A stretch of DNA of 64,000 bases from Paenibacillus sp. BSR1-1 (GCF_030403775.1 NZ_JAQMWQ010000001.1:62001-126000); one strand, 5' to 3'; positions 37,466 to 46,164 are shown, numbered from the stretch's first letter. Numbers and translations: made by a program. Notes: generated by a model from the sequence alone, not told the origin.

Positions 37466-38568
37466 AGATTACAGACATTACGATTCGCCATTTAAAAATG
37501 AAATTAAAAGCACCCTTCACTACTAGTTTTGGAACATTTACAGACAAGGATTTTCTGTTACTCGAAGCAAGAGACGAAGATGGAACTATTGGATGGGGCG
37601 AGTCGGTAGCCTTCCACTCCCCTTGGTACAACGAAGAGACATTACAAACAAATTGGCATATGCTAGAGGATTTTTTAATTCCATTACTATTAAACAAGGA
37701 AATGAACCATCCTGATGAAGTGAGTGAACTTTTTGCCCCAATCCGAAAAAATAATATGGCAAAGTCGACTATTGAAGGCGCCGTTTGGGATATTTATGCG
37801 CAGCAAACCAATCAATCTCTTGCTTCTGCACTCGGTGGAAAAAAAGAAAAAATTGAAGTTGGGATTAGTATTGGCATTCAAAAATCAATTGACGACTTAG
37901 TAGCGTTAGTCGATGAATATGTAAACGAAGGCTACAAACGGATTAAAGTGAAAATTAAGCCGGGCTGGGATGTTGAAGTAATGCGAACATTGCGCGAGAA
38001 GTTCCCTGACGTTGCGATTATGGCAGATGCAAACTCGGCATACCGTTTGGAAGATGCAGAGCTTTTAAAAAAGCTGGATGGGTTTAACTTAACGATGATT
38101 GAACAGCCTTTAGCATCGGATGACATCATCGATCATGCGAAGCTGCAAAAAATGCTAAAAACTCCAATTTGTTTAGATGAAAGCATTCATTCTGTTGAGG
38201 ATGCACGTAAAGCGGTAGAACTGGGCAGTACAAAAATTATTAATATTAAAATCGGACGAGTCGGCGGGTTGACGGAAGCAAGAAAAATCCATGATTACTG
38301 TAAGGCAAATGGGATTCCAGTATGGTGCGGCGGCATGCTTGAGTCTGGGATCGGACGAGCCCATAATGTTGCATTAACCACTTTATCCAACTTTATTTTA
38401 CCTGGCGATACAGCAAGCTCAAATCGTTACTGGGAAAAAGATATTATCCTGCCTGAAGTTGTGGCGGAAAACGGATACATTCAGGTACCTCAAACTGCCG
38501 GCATTGGCTATGAAGTTGATCTTGATGCAGTAGATGAATTTACAGTGGCGAAAAAACATTACAAATGA
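37462..38568 (+). CDS. N-succinylamino acid racemase / o-succinylbenzoate synthase (enolase superfamily)
   Basis: 368 residues in the NSAR/OSBS branch of the enolase superfamily. The muconate-lactonising-type barrel carries catalytic Lys162 and Lys164 (KVKIKPG), metal ligands Asp189 (MADANSAY), Glu214 (TMIEQPL) and Asp239 (CLDESIH), and the second catalytic Lys263 ([10 protein letters not shown]). Context with an acyltransferase and a deacylase favours racemisation of N-succinyl-D-amino acids over menaquinone synthesis, as in the G. kaustophilus operon; OSBS activity may coexist. GGAGGAGA precedes the ATG. Confidence 0.9.
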   Translation: MKITDITIRHLKMKLKAPFTTSFGTFTDKDFLLLEARDEDGTIGWGESVAFHSPWYNEETLQTNWHMLEDFLIPLLLNKEMNHPDEVSELFAPIRKNNMAKSTIEGAVWDIYAQQTNQSLASALGGKKEKIEVGISIGIQKSIDDLVALVDEYVNEGYKRIKVKIKPGWDVEVMRTLREKFPDVAIMADANSAYRLEDAELLKKLDGFNLTMIEQPLASDDIIDHAKLQKMLKTPICLDESIHSVEDARKAVELGSTKIINIKIGRVGGLTEARKIHDYCKANGIPVWCGGMLESGIGRAHNVALTTLSNFILPGDTASSNRYWEKDIILPEVVAENGYIQVPQTAGIGYEVDLDAVDEFTVAKKHYK

Positions 38569-38583
38569 TGAAGTGAGTAGGAT

Positions 38584-38619
38584 AGCAGGTTCTATTCCTA
38601 CAGGGAACCAAGCTTTTTT
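38584..38619 (+). terminator. intrinsic terminator of the racemase operon
   Basis: AGCaGGTTC-N11-GGAACCaaGCT followed by TTTTTT. Confidence 0.75.
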
Positions 38620-38769
38620 GAATTTCAATAATCAATAATTAACATGAACGAAATAACAAATCCCTTCATATATATATAAATAGATTTTCTGATTTCCCCA
38701 TACATTAACTATTTATTATTGACGTTTTGCAATTAACTATTTATAATAAATAACGTTCCTATAATAAGT

Positions 38770-38843
38770 GTCCCGATAGCTCAGCAGGATAGAGCAACAG
38801 TTTCCTAAACTGTAGGTCGGAGGTTCGAATCCTCTTCGGGACG
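38770..38843 (+). tRNA. tRNA-Arg (anticodon CCU)
   Basis: 74 nt folding as a cloverleaf: acceptor GTCCCGA / TCGGGAC, D stem GCTC/GAGC, anticodon stem ACAGT/ACTGT with loop TTCCTAA (anticodon CCT), T stem GGAGG/CCTCT around TTCGAAT. No CCA is encoded. Its 3' half reappears at 44753 and 46118, so the gene has served as an attachment site for integrative elements. Confidence 0.96.
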
Positions 38844-38845
38844 TC

Positions 38846-38877
38846 AAAAAACCCTTGCGATTGCAAGGGTTTTTCTA
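38846..38877. terminator. bidirectional intrinsic terminator
   Basis: AAAAACCCTTGC-gatt-GCAAGGGTTTTT between tRNA-Arg and the convergent MFS gene. Confidence 0.85.
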
Positions 38878-38883
38878 TTTTCA

Positions 38884-40212
38884 TTACTTTATACTAAGTT
38901 TATCTGCTTGTATCGGAATCGAAGTAGATGTAACATGTTCTTTCTTGATCGTAAAGACAAGTAAAAAGCAGATGAATAGGACAAGACTAAGAAAATATAA
39001 ACCCATTTCTACTCTTCCAGTAGTATCCATTACAAAACCAATTACATATGGACCGATGAATCCGCCTAAATTACCAATCGAACTAATAATTGCTATACCT
39101 ACAGCTGCTTCAAATTCAGTGAGGAATAATGAAGGAATGGCCCAAAACGGTCCGAATATACTGTATATCCCAACAGTGACCATCGAGATCATCATAATAG
39201 AAAGAATTGGATTTGTTGTCATCACGCAGCCCAAAAGTCCAAGGGCACCTACAAGCGGCGGAAGTGCAGTGTGCATTTTTCTTTCTCCTGTACGATCAGA
39301 ATGACGTGCCCAAAGAACCATTGCTATTCCGCCTAATAAATAAGGAATCATCGTGATTAAACCTACTTGAGTATTTGTTAAAATATTTGAAAAACCTTTG
39401 ATAATCGTAGGCATCCAGAATCCAATTCCATACAAACCAGTTACAAGGGTAAGGTAAATAAACGATAATCGCCAAACTCTTGTGCTTCGAAACATTTCTT
39501 TCAGCTTTTGATTATGGTTATGGTGCGGGGATTTACCCTGATTATCTTTTTCAAGTTCAGATACTAGCCACTTTTTCTCTTCTTTTGAAAGCCACTTTGC
39601 CTGATTAGGGCGATCAGTTAAATAGAAGATAGTGACGATTCCTAAAATGATGGCTGGGATTCCTTCAATAATAAATATCCAGCGCCATCCTTCCATTCCA
39701 AACCAAGTAATATTATCCATAATCCAAGTTGTAACGGGTGCTCCGATGATATTAGATACTGGCAATGCCATCATGAATAGAGCTACAGCACGAGCCCGCT
39801 CCTTCCCGCGGAACCAATACGTAATATAAAGAATAACGCCCGGGAAAAATCCAGCTTCAGCAATTCCGAGGATAAAACGCAGGATATACAAATGATTGGC
39901 ATTTTGTACCCAGGCTGTTATGATAACCACAATACCCCAGGAAATCATGATTCGACCAATCCATTTTCTTGCTCCAAACCGGTGCATTAGCATATTACTA
40001 GGTACCTCAAATAGAAAGTAACTAATGAAGAAAATCCCAGAAATAAGCCCCATAACGGATGCAGTTAACCCAAGGTCCTTATTCATATCAAGGGCAGCAT
40101 ATCCTATGTTCACTCTGTCTAAGAAAGCAATAATATATAATATAAAAATATACGGTATAATTCTTCTAGATACTTTTTTTAAGGTACGGACTTCTATTTC
40201 AGACTTTTGCAT
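38884..40212 (-). CDS. MFS transporter, anion:cation symporter (ACS) family
   Basis: About 442 residues with twelve membrane helices and a central charged loop containing LTDRPNQAKWLSKEEKKW, typical of the ACS branch that imports sugar acids, tartrate and related carboxylates. Motif LDRVNIGYAALDMNKDLGL near residue 30 is also family-typical. ATG 40212 follows AAGGGGTG at good spacing; upstream residues of a longer frame are not membrane-protein-like. It is the last gene of the catabolic operon and presumably imports its substrate. Confidence 0.85.
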   Translation of the reverse strand: MQKSEIEVRTLKKVSRRIIPYIFILYIIAFLDRVNIGYAALDMNKDLGLTASVMGLISGIFFISYFLFEVPSNMLMHRFGARKWIGRIMISWGIVVIITAWVQNANHLYILRFILGIAEAGFFPGVILYITYWFRGKERARAVALFMMALPVSNIIGAPVTTWIMDNITWFGMEGWRWIFIIEGIPAIILGIVTIFYLTDRPNQAKWLSKEEKKWLVSELEKDNQGKSPHHNHNQKLKEMFRSTRVWRLSFIYLTLVTGLYGIGFWMPTIIKGFSNILTNTQVGLITMIPYLLGGIAMVLWARHSDRTGERKMHTALPPLVGALGLLGCVMTTNPILSIMMISMVTVGIYSIFGPFWAIPSLFLTEFEAAVGIAIISSIGNLGGFIGPYVIGFVMDTTGRVEMGLYFLSLVLFICFLLVFTIKKEHVTSTSIPIQADKLSIK

Positions 40213-40277
40213 ATTAAGCACCCCTTGTTTTCGGTTAACACATCTCCTATTACGATGAAACATGCTTTTTAACGCCC

Positions 40278-41735
40278 TTAATATTTCAACGCCACATTCT
40301 TCACTTGCGTATAATTTCGCAGCGCCTCCAACCCTTTTTCACGTCCGAATCCGCTTTTTTTGTATCCGCCAAATGGCTGCGCTATGCCTCCACCGGCCCC
40401 GTAGTGATTAATGAATACTTGGCCGCATTGAAGCTGGCTGGCAACACGGTGAGCTCGCCCGCCGTTTTCAGTCCATACGCCAGCAACAAGTCCATACTGT
40501 GTGCCATTTGCGATTTCGATTGCTTCCTCCTCCGTTTGGAAGGTGGTAACTGTCAATACTGGCCCGAAGATTTCCTCCTGTGCAAGATAATGACTTTCAG
40601 GAACATTATCCAAGATGGTGGGCTGAAGATAGTAGCCGAGTTCGCACCCTTCTATCAACTTACGTTCTCCACCTGTTACAATCCGAATTCCGTCCTGTTT
40701 GGCTAAATCAATAAAACTTTGGATACGATCGAATTGCTTTTTGGAGAGCACTGGTCCTAAATCATGATTCTTTATTCCAGGGCCGATCGAAAGTTTCTCC
40801 ATTGCTACTGCAAGCTTCCTTATGAAGTTTTCTTTTATTGATTTTTCAATGACCAAACGGGAGCCCGCAGAACATGTCTGTCCTGCATTTTGCACAATCG
40901 ACTTCAGCACCCACTGAAGCGCCTCTTCCTCATTACAATCAGCAAAGACAATATTCGGGGATTTTCCGCCGAGCTCAAGGGTAACGGGAACAATATTTTT
41001 TGCTGCTGACTCCATGACTCTTTTCCCTGTCTCTACCGAACCAGTAAACGTAATATGATTTATTTCAGGGTGGTCTGAAAGTGCTGCACCTGCTTCATGG
41101 CCGTAACCGGTTACAACATTCAAAATACCTTTTGGCAGCCCTAATGGCTTCAGTAATTCAACTAGCTTAAGCGTCGTCAACGGAGTATCCTCTGCTGGCT
41201 TCAGTACAGCAGCGTTCCCTGTTGCTATCGAAATAGAAATGCTTCTTGCTGCAATTTGCAGCGGATAATTCCATGGAATAATATGTCCTACAATCCCAAT
41301 CGGTTCGCGAACCGTGTAATCGATGATTCCTGGTTCAATTGGAATGGTCTCCCCCAAAATTTTATCTGCAATACCGGCATAATATTCAAAATAACGTGCA
41401 GCAATCTCAACATCTACAGCGGATTGAGCAAGCGGCTTTCCGACATCTGCCGTCTCTAATTTTGCTAATTCTTCTTTATTCTCACGAATGATTTCTGCTG
41501 CCTGATAAAGAAGCTTCCCCCGATTATAAGGACTCAACGTCTTCCATTCTTTTGAATGAAATGCTTTTTTTGCAGTTTTTATGGCAAGGTCAATTTCTTC
41601 CTTGCCCCCTCTTGGAACAAAAGCTAAAATTGAACCGTCCCCTGGATTCTTCACCTCTATTAATCTCTCAGTATTTGGGACGATCCATTCACCGTTTATG
41701 TAACATCCTTGTATTTGAACATCTGCTGCCTTCAT
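40278..41735 (-). CDS. NAD(P)-dependent aldehyde dehydrogenase
   Basis: 485 residues of the aldehyde dehydrogenase superfamily, near betaine-aldehyde dehydrogenases: IIPWNYPLQIAA, the NAD site FTGSVETGKR, the general base Glu in LELGGKSPNIVF, the catalytic Cys in QNAGQTCSAGSR and EEIFGPVL. It oxidises an aldehyde to a carboxylate. It lies four bases downstream of the SDR gene, with GGGGGAT before the ATG. The aldehyde could be made by the SDR from an alcohol; the substrate is unknown. Confidence 0.9.
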   Translation of the reverse strand: MKAADVQIQGCYINGEWIVPNTERLIEVKNPGDGSILAFVPRGGKEEIDLAIKTAKKAFHSKEWKTLSPYNRGKLLYQAAEIIRENKEELAKLETADVGKPLAQSAVDVEIAARYFEYYAGIADKILGETIPIEPGIIDYTVREPIGIVGHIIPWNYPLQIAARSISISIATGNAAVLKPAEDTPLTTLKLVELLKPLGLPKGILNVVTGYGHEAGAALSDHPEINHITFTGSVETGKRVMESAAKNIVPVTLELGGKSPNIVFADCNEEEALQWVLKSIVQNAGQTCSAGSRLVIEKSIKENFIRKLAVAMEKLSIGPGIKNHDLGPVLSKKQFDRIQSFIDLAKQDGIRIVTGGERKLIEGCELGYYLQPTILDNVPESHYLAQEEIFGPVLTVTTFQTEEEAIEIANGTQYGLVAGVWTENGGRAHRVASQLQCGQVFINHYGAGGGIAQPFGGYKKSGFGREKGLEALRNYTQVKNVALKY

Positions 41736-41738
41736 GTG

Positions 41739-42482
41739 CTAAATCCCCCTGCCGCCATCTACATTTATAACAGAACCTGTCACAATGGACGCTTCCTTTG
41801 AACACAAATAAACGAGAGAATTGGCAATATCAATAGGTCTGATTAACCTTCCCAATGGAACACTTTTCTTAAAAATACTTTCCTTCGTTTCTTCAATATC
41901 CGTATCCTTAGCCGAAAATTCCCCAAGCATTTTCGTATCAGCCGGACCTGGGTTCACAACATTTACCCGGATCCCATACTCGGCTAATTCGATGGCCAAG
42001 GCTTGCGAAAATGAAACGGCCGCTCCCTTTGAAGCGATATAAGCATTTAAGCCGGGCCTTGGCCTCACCATGGAAATAGAAGCGATATTGACAATCACTC
42101 CACCACCATTGTTTTTCATATAAGGTACAGCAGCACGGCAAGTTAAAAAGGGAGCTGTTGCGTTTACACGCATAATTTTCTCCCAATCTGCCAAGCTCAC
42201 TTCTTCGATAGGTGTTGCTGACTGGGCGATACCTGCAATATTAACAAGACCGTCGATACGCTCAAATTTCTTAAAGGCAGATGAAAAAACATTCGCCACA
42301 TCCTCTTCCCTAGTTAAATCCGCAGCAATCGGCAGGAGATGTTCGCTTTCCTCTACTCCGTCCACATTGAGATCAACAGCGACAACTAAAGCTCCTTCTT
42401 CTAAAAATCTTTTAACCGTTTCTTTCCCCATTCCGCCCTGTGCACCTGTAACAACAAACACTTCATTTTCTAACCTCATCAT
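41739..42482 (-). CDS. short-chain dehydrogenase/reductase (SDR)
   Basis: 247 residues, classical SDR: TGAQGGMGKET (cofactor motif TGxxxGxG), VNIAGIAQS (NNAG-like), the catalytic Ser in IVNIASIS and the Tyr-x-x-x-Lys in AYIASKGAA, ending with VTGSVINVDGGRGI. It begins at an ATG overlapping the stop of the upstream dehydrogenase by one base (TAATG), so the two are coupled. It likely oxidises a hydroxyl group of the operon substrate with NAD(P). Confidence 0.9.
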   Translation of the reverse strand: MMRLENEVFVVTGAQGGMGKETVKRFLEEGALVVAVDLNVDGVEESEHLLPIAADLTREEDVANVFSSAFKKFERIDGLVNIAGIAQSATPIEEVSLADWEKIMRVNATAPFLTCRAAVPYMKNNGGGVIVNIASISMVRPRPGLNAYIASKGAAVSFSQALAIELAEYGIRVNVVNPGPADTKMLGEFSAKDTDIEETKESIFKKSVPLGRLIRPIDIANSLVYLCSKEASIVTGSVINVDGGRGI

Positions 42483-43564
42483 TATCGACCCTCTCTAACT
42501 AATAGTAAATGTTGTAAAGCATCACATATTGCTGAACCCATTTCACTTGTCGTTGAACTGCCGCCTAAATCAGGTGTTTGTACTTCATTTTGTACTAGGA
42601 CCTGTTCAATTGATTCTAAAATGACAACCGCTAAATCCTTTCTCCCCAAATGCTCTAGCATAAGTGCTGCCGACCAAATCTGTGCAATGGGATTAGCGAT
42701 GCCTTTGCCCGCAATATCAGGAGCAGAACCATGGACCGGCTCGAACATGGAAGGGAAATCTCCTTCCGGATTTAAGTTTGCAGATGGGGAAAGCCCAAGC
42801 CCTCCTACAACTGCAGAGCCTAAATCACTCAAAATATCCCCAAACAAATTGGAAGCAACAACTACTTCGAAATCCTCCGGCCTGGAAACAAAATAGGCGG
42901 CAAGGGCATCAATATAATAGCTTTGCAGATTAATAGCCGAAAAATCTTGTCCAACCTCTTTAACAGCCTCGTCCCATAGTTTCATTGAATGGATAATCGC
43001 ATTCGATTTTGTCGCGCTAGTGACCGTCCTTTTGCCATGATTTTTAGCATATTCAAAGGCAAATCTTGCAACTTTTTTCGTGCCTGTCCGAGTGAAAATC
43101 GTATTTTGTATGGCAATCTCCTGTTCCATACCTGGGTACAATCTGCCGCCGCTATTAGAGTATTCACCTTCTGCATTTTCCCTGACAATGACAAAATCGA
43201 TACTTTCACCTGTATATCTGCTAGGCGCACCCTTCAATAATTTAACCGGGCGTAAATTAATGTACTGATTGAATTTTTTCCGTATTGGCATGATTAGCTC
43301 CCATACCGTCACATCATCAGGCACTCTCTTGTCACCGATCGCCCCGAATAAAATTGCATCATATCTTTTTAAAGTATCAAGGGCATCGTCTGGCATCATT
43401 TTTCTATGCCTTAGATAATACTCGCTGTTCCAATCAAATGTATCAAATTCGATTTGAAATGAAGGGTCCAGCTTTTTGAGCAGTTCAAGGACTTTAACTG
43501 CTTCATTCATTACCTCCGGGCCGATTCCATCCCCAGGGATAACAGCAATCTGATAATTAGTCAT
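42482..43564 (-). CDS. tartrate/D-malate dehydrogenase-type decarboxylating dehydrogenase
   Basis: About 360 residues of the isopropylmalate/isocitrate dehydrogenase superfamily, in the tartrate dehydrogenase (TtuC/YeaU-DmlA) branch: AVIPGDGIGPEV, the substrate loop FNQYINLRPVKLL, VRENAEGEYSN, TSATKSNAI with the catalytic Lys, NLFGDILSDLGSA with metal Asp ligands, and FEPVHGSAPDIAGKG. It oxidises and may decarboxylate a 2-hydroxy acid such as D-malate or tartrate. ATG 43564 is preferred; AAGGGGTGG precedes it. It is the first structural gene after the regulator. Confidence 0.88.
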   Translation of the reverse strand: MTNYQIAVIPGDGIGPEVMNEAVKVLELLKKLDPSFQIEFDTFDWNSEYYLRHRKMMPDDALDTLKRYDAILFGAIGDKRVPDDVTVWELIMPIRKKFNQYINLRPVKLLKGAPSRYTGESIDFVIVRENAEGEYSNSGGRLYPGMEQEIAIQNTIFTRTGTKKVARFAFEYAKNHGKRTVTSATKSNAIIHSMKLWDEAVKEVGQDFSAINLQSYYIDALAAYFVSRPEDFEVVVASNLFGDILSDLGSAVVGGLGLSPSANLNPEGDFPSMFEPVHGSAPDIAGKGIANPIAQIWSAALMLEHLGRKDLAVVILESIEQVLVQNEVQTPDLGGSSTTSEMGSAICDALQHLLLVREGR

Positions 43565-43594
43565 TTTTTCCACCCCTTATTTATTATCATTAAA

Positions 43595-43626
43595 TTAGTT
43601 GAGTGTATTAAGATACTACCAACTAA
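43595..43626. promoter_or_regulatory. 32-bp nested palindrome, candidate GntR operator
   Basis: TTAGTTG-agt-GTAT-taag-ATAC-tac-CAACTAA: outer 7-bp arms and inner 4-bp arms are both perfectly symmetric. It lies 31 bp before the dehydrogenase start and 43 bp after the GntR gene, an ideal place for control of the catabolic genes. Confidence 0.7.
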
Positions 43627-43668
43627 AATAGAACGCTTTCAATAAAGAATAAATAATAAACATTTTTC

Positions 43669-44373
43669 CTAATTAGTTCCAGATTCATCTATTTTTGCTG
43701 AAAAAACCTTTTCAGGTAATTCAAGGTGGTTACGCATAATTAAAGAAGCCTTCTGACTATTTCCATTTAAAATTTGAAAATAAATGATTTCATGCTCCAT
43801 TAATATCTTTTCAATAACCCCTGGAACTTGAAAAAATTTGGATATCTCTGAACGATAACTATCAATAAGAAGCGTAGTAATTTTTTGCAGTACTTGATTA
43901 TTTGAGGCTTTTGCTACTGCAATGTGAAATTCAACATCCCACTTAGCAAAATTTTCATAATCATTTAAGCTTTCCTTCATTCCCTCGATTGTTTTTTCAA
44001 TTTCTAAAAGATTGTTATTTGTTCTTCGTTTAGCGGCTAATGAGCTTGTTTCACTCTCAACTATTTGTCTTGCTTCCACTATTTCAAGAAGGTTATTGAT
44101 ATTATGGAAAATTAAAGATGAAAATTCAGGCAAAGCAAACGTTTCTCCTTCTGATTTATTCAGATATGTACCTTTACCTTGATGAAAACTTATCATCCCT
44201 ACAGCAGATAATTTAGTCAGAGCTTCTCTAATAACGATTAAGCTGACCTGATAACGGGTTGCCAATTCCTTCTGGGAAGGCAATTTATCACCATATGTGT
44301 ATACTCCATTTTCCACATCTTTTAAAAATACATTAACGACATCATCGACGAGGGATTTACGTTTTAATGCCAA
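43669..44373 (-). CDS. GntR-family regulator, FadR subfamily (FCD domain)
   Basis: 234 residues: an N-terminal winged helix (GDKLPSQKELATRYQVSLIVIREALTKLSAVGMI, residues about 25-60) and a C-terminal all-helical FCD ligand domain with conserved Asp and His residues (WDVEFHIAVAKASNN). FCD regulators usually bind carboxylic acids. It is the first gene of the catabolic cluster and is followed by a palindrome that is probably its operator. Confidence 0.9.
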   Translation of the reverse strand: MALKRKSLVDDVVNVFLKDVENGVYTYGDKLPSQKELATRYQVSLIVIREALTKLSAVGMISFHQGKGTYLNKSEGETFALPEFSSLIFHNINNLLEIVEARQIVESETSSLAAKRRTNNNLLEIEKTIEGMKESLNDYENFAKWDVEFHIAVAKASNNQVLQKITTLLIDSYRSEISKFFQVPGVIEKILMEHEIIYFQILNGNSQKASLIMRNHLELPEKVFSAKIDESGTN

Positions 44374-44752
44374 GAGTTGCCACCTTCCTTTAACTCTTCA
44401 TATGATATGTTAACTTAAGAATATTTTACGACCTAAATTCTGAATTGTCAAATAAGTTGTAATTTTAAAACTAATCTTATAATTATGAGTCTCCTAATAT
44501 AAGTAAAGATATAATTGAATCTTATTGGGATATTGCAATTCAAAAGAAAAAGGAATCAAAAATTTATAAGCTCCTTGTATTAATTGATATTTTTCTTAGT
44601 TATCGCAATTAATTAGATTAAATGCTGCCGCCAATCTGCCACCAAACATTACATATTACTGCAGAAAGCTACCAAATTTTACCTTGCACCAAACAAAAAA
44701 AAACCTTATAATGCTAAGTATTTCGTCTTGCAATACAGTTCAAATATACACA
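44374..44752. other. non-coding A+T-rich interval upstream of gntR
   Basis: No plausible ORF, RNA gene or repeat beyond short A tracts is visible. The first ~100 bp should hold the gntR promoter, which I cannot place confidently. It ends at the tRNA-Arg fragment. Confidence 0.5.
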
Positions 44753-44796
44753 TTCCTAAACTGTAGGTCGGAGGTTCGAATACTCTTTGGGACGTC
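44753..44796 (+). other. tRNA-Arg 3'-half fragment (attachment-site scar 1)
   Basis: 44 bp beginning TTCCTAAACTGTAGGTCGG and ending GGGACGTC match the tRNA-Arg(CCU) 3' half at 38800-38845 with two substitutions. No 5' half is present. This is the pattern left by site-specific integration into a tRNA gene. Confidence 0.85.
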
Positions 44797-45008
44797 ACAT
44801 TAGAAAAGCGCGATTTATCGCGGTTTGTTATCCGTTAATCAATACGGTGACAATGCGGTGACATGGCGCTTTTTTTTGTTGTCTGTAGGACGTCATTTTT
44901 GACACTGTAGGACCTCGATAGATGAACGTAGGACACTAGCGGCTGAATTACAGGAGAAGTTAAAACCGCATGAAACGTAAATTTATTGGCGAGGACAAAT
45001 AAAAAAAG

Positions 45009-45275
45009 TAGACCATTTAGCTCATACAAACAAACGCTCAGTAATTTCTTTAATTGTCGGTATTTTATAATTACTTATCCCTATATATGGTTTTATCTTA
45101 GGTATTATTGGAATAGTATTGTCATTAAAAAGCTGTAAAACAGATTAATAAAACAAATGAAAATGGAACAGGATTAGCAATCGCAGGTTTAATTTGTAGT
45201 ATAGTTGGAATTATTCTTCAACTTTTAATGGTACTGGGGTTTCTTGCCTTTTTCAAAGTTAAAGTAAGCGGTTAA
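45009..45275 (+). pseudogene. DUF4190-type membrane protein, frameshifted
   Basis: The plus strand reads HTNKRSVISLIVGIL, a stop (45067-45069), LLIPIYGFILGIIGIVLSLK, then a frameshift near 45135 to GTGLAIAGLICSIVGIILQ ... FFKVKVSG and a stop. Two glycine-rich helices in this arrangement are typical of DUF4190 proteins, which occur in phages and chromosomes. One nonsense codon and one frameshift show it is dead. It sits between the two tRNA-Arg scars. Confidence 0.65.
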
Positions 45276-45718
45276 AATATATAGCTAAATAAATTGATAG
45301 TAAAAGTGGTGAATATCGTTTTGACACTCACCTCTTTATTTTTGGCTAAAATGAACATGCATTTCAGATGTTTATATTAGAAAGTAATAGTCTTAGCCTA
45401 GAGTGGTGATTTTGTCTATTTGAGCCTTATGTGAAGTTTTAGATAGTGTTATAAGGATATAAAGTCTAGGAAATACGAGATATAGGTACGGTAAGGATTG
45501 CTACATATCCGGGTAGATAACGGAAACTATGAAGCGCTAGTGACGGATTATGAGGATGGGATCGGAGTAATTGGACGGCGGAGAAAGCGAAGAAGCTGCA
45601 ATCGATAATGCTTTCGAGTCAGTTAAAGTTTCGGAGTAGGTATGGTAGAGGTGTTCGGCTTGCGTTGAGTCGGGCACTTTTTATATGTACGTACGGTGAT
45701 GCTATCGAAATAAAAAAA
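45276..45718 (+). other. phage- or element-derived debris without an intact gene
   Basis: Stop-rich in all frames. A short open stretch around 45568-45640 (LDGGESEEAAIDNAFESVKVSE) looks once coding, but no family can be named. Base composition is richer in G than the flanks. Confidence 0.4.
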
Positions 45719-45742
45719 ACGAAGAGCAAATTACTCTCCGTC
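45719..45742 (-). terminator. intrinsic terminator
   Basis: CGgAGAG-taatttg-CTCTtCG followed by T8 on the minus strand, overlapping the stop of the small gene at 45731. Confidence 0.75.
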
Positions 45743-45916
45743 TGCTACTACGATTTCGTATCCGAGTGGCTGAAGTTTACTATCGAATAATTCCCGTGAA
45801 ACAATAAAGAACGTTTTGCTGCCGTCATCACTTACGACTAATTCATCCGGGCTCTTATCGACCTGGGCTTCGATTAGGTTTTTGTAACGCATACCGAGTA
45901 ATTCCGAAATGTTCAA
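45731..45916 (-). CDS. small element-borne protein of unknown function
   Basis: 61 residues starting at TTG 45916, which follows GGAGGTGAT at four bases; an in-frame GTG at 45925 is part of that site, and TATTATAAT just upstream looks like a -10. The product (ELLGMRYKNLIEAQVDKSPD, then a beta-rich DDGSKTFFIVSRELFDSKL) is acidic and compact. With a promoter, ribosome binding site and terminator it is the only apparently functional gene between the two tRNA-Arg scars. I cannot assign a family. Confidence 0.55.
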   Translation of the reverse strand: MNISELLGMRYKNLIEAQVDKSPDELVVSDDGSKTFFIVSRELFDSKLQPLGYEIVVADGE

Positions 45917-46008
45917 GCTTATCACCTCCGCATTATAATATCAGAATTTTCGGGAATGTAAAGATTTTTTAGGCACCTGAGTTCGAAAAATTATGCGCAA
46001 GTTAGAAA

Positions 46009-46086
46009 CGTCAAAAGAAAGGCCTGGCCGGAATGCATAACGACAGAGTAGTCGGAATGATGGCTGCGACCTGGTATCTGGTATGA
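46009..46086 (+). pseudogene. remnant resembling the C terminus of a phage terminase large subunit
   Basis: The frame RQKKGLAGMHNDRVVGMM-AATWYLV ends in TGA at 46084-46086. The pattern G-x-H-(D/N)-D-R-V-x-x-x-x-A-x-x-W is the usual end of terminase nuclease domains. Nothing upstream in frame continues the domain, so only a scrap remains. Confidence 0.5.
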
Positions 46087-46117
46087 TCGAACAGACCCCT
46101 GAGATTTCGGAACGTAA

Positions 46118-46162
46118 AGTTTCCTAAACTGTAGGTCGGAGGTTCGAATCCTCTTTGGGACG
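46118..46162 (+). other. tRNA-Arg 3'-half fragment (attachment-site scar 2)
   Basis: 45 bp from AGTTTCCTAAACTGTAGG to TTTGGGACG match tRNA-Arg(CCU) with one substitution, and the next seven bases also agree with the sequence after the intact gene. With the intact tRNA at 38770 and scar 1 at 44753 this suggests two stacked insertions. Confidence 0.88.
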
Positions 46163-46164
46163 TC

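Noticed and set aside
37462..38568. Assignment as menaquinone menC only
   Set aside because: Sequence alone cannot separate the two activities, but the operon contains acyltransferase and deacylase genes and no men genes, so racemase is the better call.
44881..44940. Three TGTAGGAC words as a short repeat array
   Set aside because: Spacing is irregular and the copies share only eight bases; too weak to call.
44835..45029. 64-codon minus-strand reading frame between the tRNA scars
   Set aside because: No ribosome binding site, and it lies opposite the DUF4190 pseudogene debris; composition is not protein-like.
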